NCBI GenBank assembly: GCA_900539765.1
Contig: UQDF01000001.1
Location: 1 to 64,000, forward strand
Length of the DNA stretch: 64,000 bases
Direction of reading: 5' to 3'
Origin: an uncultured Porphyromonas sp.
GTDB lineage: Bacteria; Bacteroidota; Bacteroidia; Bacteroidales; Porphyromonadaceae
Shown here: one piece after another, positions 43,071 to 52,487 of the stretch
How the letters are laid out: each line of letters starts with the position of its first letter
How positions within the stretch are numbered: the stretch's first letter is position 1
Translations under genes and position numbers: made by a program
The notes under the pieces: model-generated
The model's database searches: none
Told to the model about the DNA's origin: nothing
Seen by the model: only the letters and a program-made list of their open reading frames with translations

Positions 43071-43547
43071 TCAGCGAGTAAGTAGTACGACGGCTTGCGC
43101 TGCGATGCCCTCGCTATTGCCTAGCGGTCCGAGATGCTCGTGGGTGGTCGCCTTGACATTGACGCAAGGAGTGTCGAGTAGCTCCTCGAGGTGCACTATC
43201 ATCTGCGGTATATGAGGCGAAAGCTTAGGTTGCTGAGCGATGATGGTGAGGTCGGCATTGACCACTTGATAACCAGCTTCGCGTACCATCTGCATAACGG
43301 TGGCGAGGAGCTGAGTGCTGTCGGCACCACGGTATCGCTCGTCGGTGTCGGGGAAGTGATGGCCGATGTCTCGCTGACCGATAGCTCCGAGGAGTGCATC
43401 CATCAGAGCGTGCAGTGCTACGTCTGCATCGGAGTGACCGAGCAGTCCCAGTGGGCTGGGGATGCGTATGCCACAGAGGATGAGCGGTCGGTCTGGCGTG
43501 GTGCGATGGATGTCGTAGCCAGAGCCTATGCGATAGCTGCAGGTCAT
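43071..43547 (-). CDS. ispF: 2-C-methyl-D-erythritol 2,4-cyclodiphosphate synthase
   Basis: A 158-residue enzyme of the non-mevalonate isoprenoid pathway. The zinc site is visible in GSGYDIHR (D-x-H), GHSDADVALHALMDALLGAIG carries further conserved residues, and DIGHHFPDTD and the C-terminal KATTHEHLGPLGNSEGIAAQA are signature blocks. It is the last gene of the minus-strand run, 12 bp after porV. ispH of the same pathway lies further upstream in the same run. Confidence 0.95.
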   Translation of the reverse strand: MTCSYRIGSGYDIHRTTPDRPLILCGIRIPSPLGLLGHSDADVALHALMDALLGAIGQRDIGHHFPDTDERYRGADSTQLLATVMQMVREAGYQVVNADLTIIAQQPKLSPHIPQMIVHLEELLDTPCVNVKATTHEHLGPLGNSEGIAAQAVVLLTR

Positions 43548-43559
43548 GCTTGCGGTAGC

Positions 43560-44741
43560 TTACTTGAGTAGCTCACGAATGCCGTCAAAGTCGAAGGCGA
43601 TGGTGAAGCGGAGTGTCTGGTCGAGCGGGTTGCTCTGGACGGTCGAGACGAGGTAAGAGGCGTCGATGCTAAAGACGTTCATCTTGAAGCCAGCACCAGC
43701 GGTGAAGTACTGGAGGTTACCTTTGTCAGGGTGCAGGTAGTGGTAGCCCGCACGTAAGAAGAAGCGGTTGTTGTAGCTGTACTCAGCACCGAATCGCAAG
43801 GAGACCTCCTGTAGCTCCTCCTTGAAGCCACCTGGTGCATCAGCCCACGAGGTGAAGATACCTGCGATGGAGGAGGTGTTGAGATACTTCTCACGAGCAG
43901 CGTCGTATGCCTCAGGGTTTGCTTGATCCTTGACAGGAGGGGTCGGGACGAGGAGCTTGTTTGCCTCCACGTTGAAGGCCAGCGCATTGTACTCATCAAA
44001 GGGGTAGAGAAGTCCTGTACCGAGCGAGAGATTGGTCGGGATAAACATACTGGTGGCACCGTTGTCGTAAGAGATCTTGGTACCGATGTTCTTAATGTTG
44101 AAGCCAAAGGTCCACAAGCTCTCGGCAGAGCCTAGGTCAAAGTAGCGATTGTAGAAACCCGCAATGTCTGCTGCAAAGGCATTGCCAGCGCTCTTCTCAC
44201 CCGTTGCGAGGTTGTTGTCGGCACGTATGTAGCGCAGAGCGACCGCCATCGAGTAGCTGTCAGAGAGTTGTAGTCCGTAGCCAAAGTCTACGGCAAACTC
44301 ATTGGGGTGCGCCTCACCGAGAGACTCAGACATAGGACCAAACTGCTCGATAGCACCAAAGGAGAAGTAACGTATCGAGGCACTCAGTGCTTGGTTGCTC
44401 TCACGACCTATCTTGTAGTAGCCGACTAGCTCCATAAGCTTGATATCCTTGACCAGCTTAGCGAGCCAAGGTGTGTAGGACATACTGATACCCGCCTTGC
44501 TACTGAGGAAAGCGTACTTAGCGGGGTTGAAGTACTGAGACTGTACGTCAGGCGTGGTCGAGACACCCATATCGGCTAGACCTGCAGCACGGGCACTCGG
44601 GTTGATATTGAGTGAGGGTACTGAGGTGAGGACTGGATTGAAGCGTCTGTCTTGGCTCACCTCTTGTGCTGTGAGGTGAGAGGTTAGCGACCCCAAGGCT
44701 AGGAGTAGGAGGGCGGTTATGCGTAGATTGCGAAGTTTCAT
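43560..44741 (-). CDS. porV: Type IX secretion system outer-membrane protein PorV
   Basis: A 393-residue outer-membrane barrel with a signal peptide (about 1-25). PSLNINPSARAAGLADMGVST, then SQYFNPAKYAFL near the N-terminus match PorV (LptO), the shuttle that brings T9SS cargo to the PorU sortase; the rest is a FadL-like barrel ending in LRFTIAFDFDGIRELLK. In P. gingivalis porV sits beside porU, but here the upstream neighbour is comM and no porU is in the window. It pairs functionally with the surface protein at 34268. Confidence 0.85.
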   Translation of the reverse strand: MKLRNLRITALLLLALGSLTSHLTAQEVSQDRRFNPVLTSVPSLNINPSARAAGLADMGVSTTPDVQSQYFNPAKYAFLSSKAGISMSYTPWLAKLVKDIKLMELVGYYKIGRESNQALSASIRYFSFGAIEQFGPMSESLGEAHPNEFAVDFGYGLQLSDSYSMAVALRYIRADNNLATGEKSAGNAFAADIAGFYNRYFDLGSAESLWTFGFNIKNIGTKISYDNGATSMFIPTNLSLGTGLLYPFDEYNALAFNVEANKLLVPTPPVKDQANPEAYDAAREKYLNTSSIAGIFTSWADAPGGFKEELQEVSLRFGAEYSYNNRFFLRAGYHYLHPDKGNLQYFTAGAGFKMNVFSIDASYLVSTVQSNPLDQTLRFTIAFDFDGIRELLK

Positions 44742-44801
44742 AGAGTCTATTGATTTACTGAACTAACGGCAATGGACGGCTGTTTATTGTATTACTTGTT
44801 G

Positions 44802-46355
44802 TTAGACCGATACGATGCCCCAGGAGGAGCGGTCGAGATTGCGGTAGTTGATCGCCTCGCTGATATGCTTGAGCGAGATCTGCTCAGAGCCATCGAGGTC
44901 GGCGATGGTGCGAGCCACCTTGAGGATACGGTCGTAAGCTCTCGCAGAGAGGTCGCGCTGTATCATCGCCTGACGCAGTATCTTCATAGCGTCGCCCTCG
45001 ACGTAGGCGAACTGCTTCATCAAGCGTGGGGTCATCTGTGCATTGCAGTGGATGCCAGGGTAGGGAGCGAAGCGTCGCAGCTGTATCTCTCTCGCCTTGA
45101 TGACCCGCTCGCGGATCGCAGCACTACTCTCAGAGGGGCGACGATCGGAGAGGGAGTCAAAGTCTACGGGACGGGTCTCGATCTGTATGTCTATGCGGTC
45201 TAAGAGAGGACCGGAGAGCTTTTGCAAGTATTTAGCGGGCGCACCAGGTGGGCAGGTACACTCACGGTTAGGGTCGTTGTAGTAACCACAAGGACAGGGG
45301 TTCATCGCAGCTACCAGCATGAAGGAGGCTGGATAGCTAAAGGTCGCCTTGGCACGAGAGATGGTGATGGTGCGATCTTCGAGTGGCTGACGTAGCAGCT
45401 CGAGGGCTACACGATTGAACTCGGCCAGCTCGTCGAGGAAGAGAACCCCGTTGTGTGCCAAGCTCACCTCGCCTGGACGTGGGGTCGTGCCACCGCCCAC
45501 AAGCGCTACATTGGAGATGGTGTGGTGCGGTGAACGAAAGGGGCGACTCTTCATCAGGGATACGCCTCCCTTGAGAGCACCCGCTACAGAGTATATCTTA
45601 GTTGTCTCGAGAGCTTCGTGGAGGGTGAGCGGTGGAAGGATCGTGGGGAGACGCTTGGCGACCATTGACTTGCCCGATCCAGGCGAACCGATCATAATGA
45701 TGTTGTGCCCTCCTGCAGCTGCGACCTCCATGGCTCGAACGAGGGCGGGTTGCCCCTTGACCTCGCTGAAATCTACCGAAGAGACGCACTGCTGCTGAGC
45801 AAACTCCTCGCGGGTGTTGACTACCGTCGGTTCTAGCTTAGCTCTTCCTGCGAGAAAGTCTATCACCTCTCTGAGCGATTCGACACCATACACCTCTAGA
45901 TCGTTGACGACGGCAGCTTCGCGGGCGTTTTCTTTTGGCACGATAACCCCTTTGAACTTCTGCTCTCGTGCCATAATAGCCATCGGGAGTATCCCTTTGA
46001 CAGGCTGCAAGGTGCCATCGAGAGATAGTTCGCCAGCCATCACAAAGTTTGCCAGAGGCTCCTCGGGGATGATCTCATTGGCCGCAAGCAGTGCTACAGC
46101 GATCGGAAGGTCAAAGACAGTGCCCTCCTTGCGCACATCGCCTGGGCTCAGGTTGATGACCGTCTTGTAGCTCTTGGGATGTGCGCCACTGGAGTCGCAA
46201 GCGGTGTAGACACGCGAGAGCGACTCACGCACGGCCGCATCGGGCAGTCCCACCATACTAATGTTAAAGCCCTTGGAGACACTGAGCTCTACGGTGACGA
46301 GGAGCGCATCGAGGCTGACGAGGGCTGAGGAATAGGTCTTGACGAGCTTACTCAT
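44802..46355 (-). CDS. comM: YifB/ComM family AAA ATPase (Mg-chelatase-like)
   Basis: A 517-residue AAA+ ATPase. The N-terminal ChlI-like domain includes VGLPDAAVRES and NLSPGDVRKEG; Walker A is GSPGSGKSM near 220, the sensor region includes FRSPHHTISNVALVGGG, Walker B is VLFLDELAEF, and a CPCGYYND zinc-binding cysteine cluster follows. ComM is a helicase that promotes branch migration during natural transformation. It overlaps the preceding lipoprotein gene by 8 bp. Confidence 0.9.
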   Translation of the reverse strand: MSKLVKTYSSALVSLDALLVTVELSVSKGFNISMVGLPDAAVRESLSRVYTACDSSGAHPKSYKTVINLSPGDVRKEGTVFDLPIAVALLAANEIIPEEPLANFVMAGELSLDGTLQPVKGILPMAIMAREQKFKGVIVPKENAREAAVVNDLEVYGVESLREVIDFLAGRAKLEPTVVNTREEFAQQQCVSSVDFSEVKGQPALVRAMEVAAAGGHNIIMIGSPGSGKSMVAKRLPTILPPLTLHEALETTKIYSVAGALKGGVSLMKSRPFRSPHHTISNVALVGGGTTPRPGEVSLAHNGVLFLDELAEFNRVALELLRQPLEDRTITISRAKATFSYPASFMLVAAMNPCPCGYYNDPNRECTCPPGAPAKYLQKLSGPLLDRIDIQIETRPVDFDSLSDRRPSESSAAIRERVIKAREIQLRRFAPYPGIHCNAQMTPRLMKQFAYVEGDAMKILRQAMIQRDLSARAYDRILKVARTIADLDGSEQISLKHISEAINYRNLDRSSWGIVSV

Positions 46356-47442
46356 TGTATCGGAAATAAGAGGTGGAGTCCACGACGAGTGTGTGGTTAC
46401 TGTCGGTATGGTAGTGCATCACGCCAGCCTGTCTGTCTGGAGCTAAAGATCTGTAGAGCTGCACACGAAGTGGCTCAGGTGCATCAATGATGTAGTTGTA
46501 AGCGCCTAGACGATTGGCTATCTGAGCTAACGAGTCTACGCTCCCGAGAGGTAGCAGAAGTGTGATCGACTGCTGGGAGCCTTGCGGTATGCGCACCTTT
46601 TGCCACTCAATATCTGTGCCGTAGAGGATGCGCCCCTGTGGATAGCTGGAGGCTTGCCATATGATCGTGTCCTTCTTATTGATAGCCCGTAGAGTGGGGT
46701 ACTCCTTTTGTGCTGCGGACGAGGGGGGGACGACAAATTGATAAATCTCAGGCGTGAAGAGAGCTGAGTCTATGGAGCCATCCGTGAGTGCCTGACGAAA
46801 CTGCGACAAGCCGTCCTCGTAGAGAGACATAATTTCCAGCGCCCAGTCCATCTGTGCAGCATAGCGTGTCTGCTCCTTCTCCTTGAGGTTTGAGGCAAAG
46901 GCGATGAACTGCTGCATTACCAGCTTCGCATTCTTATTGGCATTGTCAAAGTCGTTGTCAGCGACCGCCTTGTCATAAGCACGTAGGAGCGGTGCGGCTT
47001 CCTTTAGGAAAGCTTTGTATCCCGTCCTCTTAGCTTCGTCTAGGTCGTAGCAGTTGTGCGGTGAGGCAACCTCTAGATGAAAGCGTATCTTGCTCTGATT
47101 CTGCAGGTCTAGCGGGTAATATTGCTCGAAGGAGCCCACAACGAGGTACGCCTCGTAGATAGAGTCTCTATCGAAGGAGTAGGAAAAAGCTTCGCCGACC
47201 TTGGTAAAGGTAAGCGTGTCAATCTGTACTCCGCCACTCTGTAGCGTATAGAGGAGTGCCGTGTAGCCCGTGTTGTCCGCCTTGTCGCTGTCGATCTCAA
47301 TCTGCACCTGACCACTCTGACAGGATACAAGGTGGAGCGCGTAGACCAATAGGAGAACAAGAGGACTAAAGAGATGCCTCCAGGGTCTCGATAGTCGTGA
47401 GTACGGGAGACTACACCATGCTTTAGAAAAGGGTCTTGTCAT
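46348..47442 (-). CDS. Lipoprotein with N-terminal DUF4369-like domain
   Basis: A 364-residue lipoprotein: a 24-residue polar leader, a hydrophobic stretch and lipobox LVSC (about residue 41). The first beta-rich part (about 48-130) resembles the DUF4369 domain found before thioredoxin domains in Bacteroidota. A helical segment follows (about 130-230), but no thioredoxin CxxC is present in the C-terminal part, so it is not a complete disulfide-exchange lipoprotein. Function unknown. It overlaps comM by 8 bp. Confidence 0.6.
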   Translation of the reverse strand: MTRPFSKAWCSLPYSRLSRPWRHLFSPLVLLLVYALHLVSCQSGQVQIEIDSDKADNTGYTALLYTLQSGGVQIDTLTFTKVGEAFSYSFDRDSIYEAYLVVGSFEQYYPLDLQNQSKIRFHLEVASPHNCYDLDEAKRTGYKAFLKEAAPLLRAYDKAVADNDFDNANKNAKLVMQQFIAFASNLKEKEQTRYAAQMDWALEIMSLYEDGLSQFRQALTDGSIDSALFTPEIYQFVVPPSSAAQKEYPTLRAINKKDTIIWQASSYPQGRILYGTDIEWQKVRIPQGSQQSITLLLPLGSVDSLAQIANRLGAYNYIIDAPEPLRVQLYRSLAPDRQAGVMHYHTDSNHTLVVDSTSYFRYNE

Positions 47443-47479
47443 ATCTCAATAGTCCTCTAGCTAGTTGGTAGTGAAAGCG

Positions 47480-48109
47480 TTATAGCACCTTAAAGAGTTC
47501 GTCAATAGGACGCTTCTCCTTAGGCTCGAGTGTGTTGTCTGCTGGCAGCTTTCCAAAGGGCATCTGAGCGACTAGGTTCCACTCGGCTGAAACCCCAGCG
47601 AGCTCCTTGATCTTGTCATCCACCATACCGGTGTAGTGCTGTAGATTACAGCCGAAGCCTAGCTGAGAGAGTCCTAGCCAAGCGAGCAGCTGGTGGCTGC
47701 CTTGCACCTCATGAGCCCAGCGGGCGAAGTTGTCTGCATAGAGGGGCATCTGCTCTTGTAGCCCTTTGGTGACAGTGGTGTCGTCAAAGAAGAGCAAGGT
47801 CGCAATGCCACTGCGAAAGGCTGAGTTGAGCTTGGGCGCTGTCTCCTCCTCGTAGCGCTCCTTACCGATGATGTCGATGAGCGCATCTTCGATGAGCTGC
47901 CAATGCGCTAGATGCTGCTCACCCGTCAGCAGCACAACGCGTACAGGCTGTGAATTGAAGGCGGAGGGAGCCTTCTGCAGTATATGCTCTATAAGCTCCT
48001 CGACCTGCTCCTGTGGGGCGACCCACTCGGCAGATATTTGGTATTGACTACGTCGCTTATTGAGTAGCGTGTATAGAGAGTCTAGGGAAGTATTGGGTTG
48101 ATTAGTCAT
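47480..48109 (-). CDS. Nitroreductase family protein
   Basis: A 209-residue FMN-dependent oxidoreductase of the nitroreductase fold. LLNKRRSQYQ near the start and APSAFNSQPVRVVLL are the FMN-binding segments, and GLSQLGFGCNLQHY, then NLVAQMPFGKLPA match the C-terminal motifs of the YdgI/Frm2-like short group. The physiological substrate is unknown. It lies 23 bp after ispH. Confidence 0.82.
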   Translation of the reverse strand: MTNQPNTSLDSLYTLLNKRRSQYQISAEWVAPQEQVEELIEHILQKAPSAFNSQPVRVVLLTGEQHLAHWQLIEDALIDIIGKERYEEETAPKLNSAFRSGIATLLFFDDTTVTKGLQEQMPLYADNFARWAHEVQGSHQLLAWLGLSQLGFGCNLQHYTGMVDDKIKELAGVSAEWNLVAQMPFGKLPADNTLEPKEKRPIDELFKVL

Positions 48110-48132
48110 ATTGTAATAGTGTAAGTCGTTAG

Positions 48133-49056
48133 TTAAGACTCTGCAGTTGCAGAGCTATGTCTTTGTCGCATCCAGCGCTCGATGATCTCGGCGATCTCTT
48201 GCAGTTGCTCTCGCGAGGTGCTGGTAGCTCCGCACACGCCGATAGACTCCTCGTGTGAGGGGACTAAGTCGTAGGTTAGTTCGGAGGGGTAGGTGATAAA
48301 AGTCGTATTGGGATTGACCTCGAGGCAGTTCTGATAGAGGACACGCCCGTTAGAACTCTTCTGATCGGAGACAAAGAAGATGCGATCGTGGCTCTTGGCA
48401 AAGGCTCTGATATTGGGAATGCGACGTGCCACCTGCTGGCAGATGGTGTTGTGATAAATAAGCGTTGCCGTGCCACTCAGACGGCTCTTGATGAGCGAAA
48501 GCATCTTCTCGAGCTGATCCTCCTGCATAGTAGTCTGAGAAAAGAGTTCGATCGAATGTGAGAAGTCGATCAAGTCTAAGTCCTTAGGCTCTCGCACTAC
48601 AATCGCCTTCCCATCGGTCTGTCCGACCAGCCCATTGACCTCTGCATGTCCAGGCTTACCGAAGATGACGATCTGCGTATCATCCTCCAAGTGCTGAAGG
48701 TACGCTTGTCTCACCTTCTGCTGTAGTCTCAGCACGACTGGGCAAGTCGCATCAACCACCTCTATGCCATGCTCTGCAGCGTAAGTATAAGAGGAGGGAG
48801 GCTCACCATGAGCTCGGTATAGTACCCGTGCATTGCTCAGACGGCTAAACTGCTCGTGGTCTATCGTCCGCATACCGAGAGACTCTAGCCGGTCCACCTG
48901 AGCGCGATTGTGGACGATGTCTCCGAGACAGTAGAGAGGCTCGCCCTGCTCCTGGAGCAAAATCTCCTCCGCACGAGAGACCGCCTTGATGACGCCAAAG
49001 CAGAAGCCCGACTCGGGGTCTATCTCGACACGTCCTATTTGATTGCTTGCTTTCAC
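48133..49056 (-). CDS. ispH: 4-hydroxy-3-methylbut-2-enyl diphosphate reductase
   Basis: A 307-residue iron-sulfur enzyme of the last non-mevalonate step, giving IPP and DMAPP. The three cluster cysteines are visible: C19 in GFCFGV, C105 in VDATCPVV and the third in YHNTICQQ near 205. RAHGEPPSS and the FGKPGHAEV region are conserved. It follows cmk by 6 bp. Confidence 0.93.
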   Translation of the reverse strand: MKASNQIGRVEIDPESGFCFGVIKAVSRAEEILLQEQGEPLYCLGDIVHNRAQVDRLESLGMRTIDHEQFSRLSNARVLYRAHGEPPSSYTYAAEHGIEVVDATCPVVLRLQQKVRQAYLQHLEDDTQIVIFGKPGHAEVNGLVGQTDGKAIVVREPKDLDLIDFSHSIELFSQTTMQEDQLEKMLSLIKSRLSGTATLIYHNTICQQVARRIPNIRAFAKSHDRIFFVSDQKSSNGRVLYQNCLEVNPNTTFITYPSELTYDLVPSHEESIGVCGATSTSREQLQEIAEIIERWMRQRHSSATAES

Positions 49057-49062
49057 TCTTAT

Positions 49063-49749
49063 CTACTTCTGCTCCCTCTGTCGTGCTAGAGCTAGAGCCA
49101 TCGCAGCTTGCTCATCTATAGAGAGTACACTATTATCTATGACGACAGCGTCCTCAGCTTGGCGGAGCGGGTTGATCGCTCTGTGTGAGTCTCGGTAGTC
49201 GCGATCCTCCAGATCAGCCGATACCATCTTCATCGTTGTGGTCTGGTCGCCTTTACCACGTAGCTCATCGTAGCGTCGCTTTGCTCGCACCTCTGGGGTT
49301 GCTGTGAGAAAGATTTTGAGCTCAGCCTCTGGGAAGACAACCGTCCCTATATCTCGACCATCCATCACGATACCGCCCGCCTCGCCCAGACGCTGCTGCT
49401 GAGCCACAAGTAGCGTACGTACGAAGTCATAGCTCGCCACGACACTAGCTGGGCGAGATACCTCTAGCGTGCGAATCTCAGACTCCACATCCTCACCATT
49501 GAGGAGCGTGTGTCCCGTCTGAGGGTCAAAGGTCACCTGCACCCCCTCCAGCTCCTGACGTAGCTTATCTAGGTCAGACTGCTCACCATCCCATAGCTTA
49601 CGGCGCATCGCAAAGAGAGCCACGGCACGGTACATCGCGCCACTATCCACGTAGGTGTAGCCTAGGTCCTTAGCAAGCGCACGTGCTAGCGTACTCTTGC
49701 CGCAGGCACTGTAACCATCGATCGCTATCTGTATCTTCTTAGTAGACAT
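49063..49749 (-). CDS. cmk: Cytidylate kinase
   Basis: A 228-residue kinase phosphorylating CMP/dCMP. P-loop GYSACGKST is near the N-terminus; VDSGAMYRAVALFA and the GRDIGTVVFPEAELKIFLTA block are hallmarks, followed by the RAKRRYDEL lid and YRDSHRAINPL. The frame also has Met codons at 49764 and 49758; 49749 gives the usual short N-terminus and an 11-bp overlap with porQ. Any choice overlaps porQ. Confidence 0.9.
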   Translation of the reverse strand: MSTKKIQIAIDGYSACGKSTLARALAKDLGYTYVDSGAMYRAVALFAMRRKLWDGEQSDLDKLRQELEGVQVTFDPQTGHTLLNGEDVESEIRTLEVSRPASVVASYDFVRTLLVAQQQRLGEAGGIVMDGRDIGTVVFPEAELKIFLTATPEVRAKRRYDELRGKGDQTTTMKMVSADLEDRDYRDSHRAINPLRQAEDAVVIDNSVLSIDEQAAMALALARQREQK

Positions 49750-50740
49750 ACTTGTCATTGCCAAAGGTTGTGGAGAATGAAAACATCAACCCCAACATCT
49801 GTGGAGTATAATAGGTTGCGCCAAGCGCTAGGCGGTAGTGTCTCTGGTTAAAGCCCACACCAGCCGACAGACCACTCAAGCTTTTAGCTTCTCGCTCCGA
49901 GAGGTCCACCGCTTGTTTCGCATTGTACCCGATGCCGACCCAAAACTGCTCAGACGGTACAAACTCTACACCACCAGCGAAGTGGCTCGCTATGCGTATG
50001 CCAGTCGACCGCCCCGCACCCCAGGTCTGTATATTATAAGGAGTCAGGCCTTGTAGTGTGAGGTGAAAGCGTATCGGAGCATGCGCCAGTCTCTGAGACA
50101 TACCGAGACGCACGTCCCACTGCGGCATACGACGGGAGAGGCCGTAGCTCTTGAGCATACCGCCCACATTAGAGATGGTCATACCTATCGAGGTGCCCCA
50201 GTCGGAGCGGTAGTAACTCAGACCCGCATCAGCTACAAGCGCAAAGGCCGAGTAATGCTCGATCTGCCCGTAGAGCATCTTAAGTGCTAATCCACCACGC
50301 AGTCGGTCGGTCAAGTCGTAGCTGTACAGTCCCGAGAGCGCCATCTCCATCGCCTGAAAAGGAGCCGTAGCCACCCCCTGCGTATTGTATCCCTGCATTT
50401 TGCCATAGTATGTACTGCGCAGAGCGACCGCCCAGGCGCCACGCTCACCGACAGGTAGTCCGTAGAGTGCATTGGCACTGTGCGTGCCTCGCATATAGTT
50501 GAAGTAGGAGAGAAACATTCGTCCTGCCACTTCATGACCATAGAGTGCGGGGTTGTCCAGAGCTAACCCAGGGTTTGCATCTATATAGGAGATGACTTTG
50601 CCACCCATAGCGAGCGACTGTGCTGAGGGGGGCTGTAGCAGGAAGCCAAACGTATGAGCCTCCTGCCCCCGTACAGTCGTATAGGGGAGAAGACCGAAAA
50701 GTAGTAGGAGTACTGAACTCCAGAGAGATGCTCGAGGCAT
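49739..50740 (-). CDS. porQ: Type IX secretion system protein PorQ
   Basis: A 333-residue outer-membrane barrel with signal peptide (about 1-25). FGFLLQPPSAQSLAMGGKVISY, then DANPGLALDNPALY match the PorP/PorQ-type opening, and the remainder is a barrel ending in MFSFSTTFGNDKYVY. PorQ works with PorV, PorU and PorZ in the surface attachment complex of the T9SS. From memory, porQ followed by cmk and ispH is also the order in P. gingivalis, which supports the assignment. Confidence 0.82.
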   Translation of the reverse strand: MPRASLWSSVLLLLFGLLPYTTVRGQEAHTFGFLLQPPSAQSLAMGGKVISYIDANPGLALDNPALYGHEVAGRMFLSYFNYMRGTHSANALYGLPVGERGAWAVALRSTYYGKMQGYNTQGVATAPFQAMEMALSGLYSYDLTDRLRGGLALKMLYGQIEHYSAFALVADAGLSYYRSDWGTSIGMTISNVGGMLKSYGLSRRMPQWDVRLGMSQRLAHAPIRFHLTLQGLTPYNIQTWGAGRSTGIRIASHFAGGVEFVPSEQFWVGIGYNAKQAVDLSEREAKSLSGLSAGVGFNQRHYRLALGATYYTPQMLGLMFSFSTTFGNDKYVY

Positions 50741-50758
50741 AGATGTGCTGTAGAGGGA

Positions 50759-51487
50759 CTACCCGTCGTTACGTCCGAAAAACCTCAAGAGGTATAGGAA
50801 TAGGTTGATAAAGTCTAGATAGAGCGACAAGGCACTGATGATCGCTAGTCGTCCTACCTGCGTATCGTCATAGAGGTCACTCGCAGTAGCTAGACGCTTC
50901 ACACGCTGCACATCATAAGCGGTCAGAGCGGTAAAGAGTACTACTCCGATGATGCTAATGATCCAGTCGAAACCACTCGAGCGAAGGAAGATATTGACCA
51001 GCGAAGCAATGATAAGGCCTATCAGCGCCATCATTAGGATAGAACCCATCTTAGATAGATCCCGCTTGGTTGTAGCGCCCACGAGCGCCATCACGCCAAA
51101 CATGCCAGTGGTTATGAAGAAGGTCTTCGCAATAGACCCGAGACTATACGCTAGGAAGATGAAAGAGAGTGTCGCACCGTTGAGCACCGAGTAGACGATC
51201 AGCATCACTGTCGCAGTCGTCACACTCATCTTGTTGATGCGAGCTGAGAGGACGAAGACCAGTACTAGCTCAGCGATGATCAATAGCCACATAGCTCCTG
51301 ATGAAGCTATCTGGTAGAAGAGTCCAGAGTTTACGACTCCCATAGCGGTCAGCGCCGTGATCAGCAGGCACATAGTCATCCAGCCGAAGGTTTTGCGCAT
51401 CACCTTGCTAACCATAGGAGTGACCATATAGGTTTGCCCTTGTGGTGTCGTATAGTCAGAGGGATTGTAGGGAGGGGGTGTTGTCAT
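50759..51487 (-). CDS. Bax inhibitor-1/YccA family membrane protein
   Basis: A 242-residue protein with seven hydrophobic helices and the family opening MVSKVMRKTFGWMTMCLLITALTA; the closing SLYLDFINLFLYLLRFFG is the BI-1 C-terminal motif. Members modulate membrane proteases or calcium leak; the precise role is unknown. It begins the porQ-cmk-ispH run, 18 bp upstream of porQ. Confidence 0.88.
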   Translation of the reverse strand: MTTPPPYNPSDYTTPQGQTYMVTPMVSKVMRKTFGWMTMCLLITALTAMGVVNSGLFYQIASSGAMWLLIIAELVLVFVLSARINKMSVTTATVMLIVYSVLNGATLSFIFLAYSLGSIAKTFFITTGMFGVMALVGATTKRDLSKMGSILMMALIGLIIASLVNIFLRSSGFDWIISIIGVVLFTALTAYDVQRVKRLATASDLYDDTQVGRLAIISALSLYLDFINLFLYLLRFFGRNDG

Positions 51488-51551
51488 AAGATTGTGATAT
51501 CAAAGTGTTACATAGTCTTGTCAGTATCAGATAGGGGAGTGAGAGAGAAGT

Positions 51552-52487
51552 TTAACGCTTCCCATCTAGTGTTTCTAGTGTTGCCGAGTCCAGAACCTCA
51601 TCTTTCACTATGTGTTTCGGTTGCTGGGTCAGTCCTAGCTTCGACTCGTTGCAGAGTGTGTAGGAGAGCCGATCCGTCACATGTAGGTAGCACTCAGCGC
51701 TGTCAGAGAGTAGCACATCAGCCTCTTCGACAGTCAGTGTGTCAGCTTGCATCACAGAGCGATCGGAGGCTGTCAGCGATAGTTCCTTGGTCTGTCCGAG
51801 GAGTGTAGCACGTCCTGACCCAGTCGCGGTGATATGAGCATGACCCTCAGATTGTAGTACCGTACGTATTATAGGAGAGCCACTATAACTTACGAAGGAC
51901 TGGTCACATGAGAGGTAGAGATTCGCTTTTGCATTGCCTCGCAACTGCACCTCAGCATAGTGTGCATCGATGGTCAAGCCCTCTACCTGCCCACCAATCT
52001 GTAGTAGGTCAAAGGGTGTCTCGAGCTTGTTGCATCCCGTCGCCACCACCTTGGCATCACCGACCACGCGCAGCTGGCTGAGGGAGGGTAGTGTAAGCTC
52101 GGCAAAGACCTCTCCCTGTACCCAATGGCTGCGATAGGGTAGACGTCTGATGGATAGCGTGTTATCGGCTACGCGAACCTTCACACGACGTCTTAGAGCA
52201 TTGGGATAGGAGACTCTGAGTGAGGCGTGTGATGTGGTGTCAAACTTGATATGCAGTTGAACTCCCGCACCCACCTCTAGCGTGTCAAAGGTCCTGGTAG
52301 CGTAGCTGTAACTCTTACTACGCTTGTGACGTTGCCAGTAGAGGATAGCCAAGGCGGTCACAGCCATGCCTGAGGCGATGGTGCCTCCTGTTATAGCTCC
52401 TTGTCGCCATCTGCGGAGACCCTCGGGGATTGGTATGTCAGTAAACTTAGGGGTAAAGCGTGCGTGAGATATATTGCGTTTTTTCAT
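51552..52487 (-). CDS. DUF2807 (GIN-domain) protein with an N-terminal membrane anchor
   Basis: A 311-residue protein. The central and C-terminal part is the DUF2807 head GIN domain (about 65-270), with the typical DTLEVGAGVQLHIKF entry and the regular beta pattern; it is often labelled putative autotransporter adhesin without experimental support. Instead of the usual cleaved signal peptide it has a basic ~28-residue leader and one helix (about 30-50), so it is probably anchored in the inner membrane. Function unknown. Confidence 0.72.
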   Translation of the reverse strand: MKKRNISHARFTPKFTDIPIPEGLRRWRQGAITGGTIASGMAVTALAILYWQRHKRSKSYSYATRTFDTLEVGAGVQLHIKFDTTSHASLRVSYPNALRRRVKVRVADNTLSIRRLPYRSHWVQGEVFAELTLPSLSQLRVVGDAKVVATGCNKLETPFDLLQIGGQVEGLTIDAHYAEVQLRGNAKANLYLSCDQSFVSYSGSPIIRTVLQSEGHAHITATGSGRATLLGQTKELSLTASDRSVMQADTLTVEEADVLLSDSAECYLHVTDRLSYTLCNESKLGLTQQPKHIVKDEVLDSATLETLDGKR

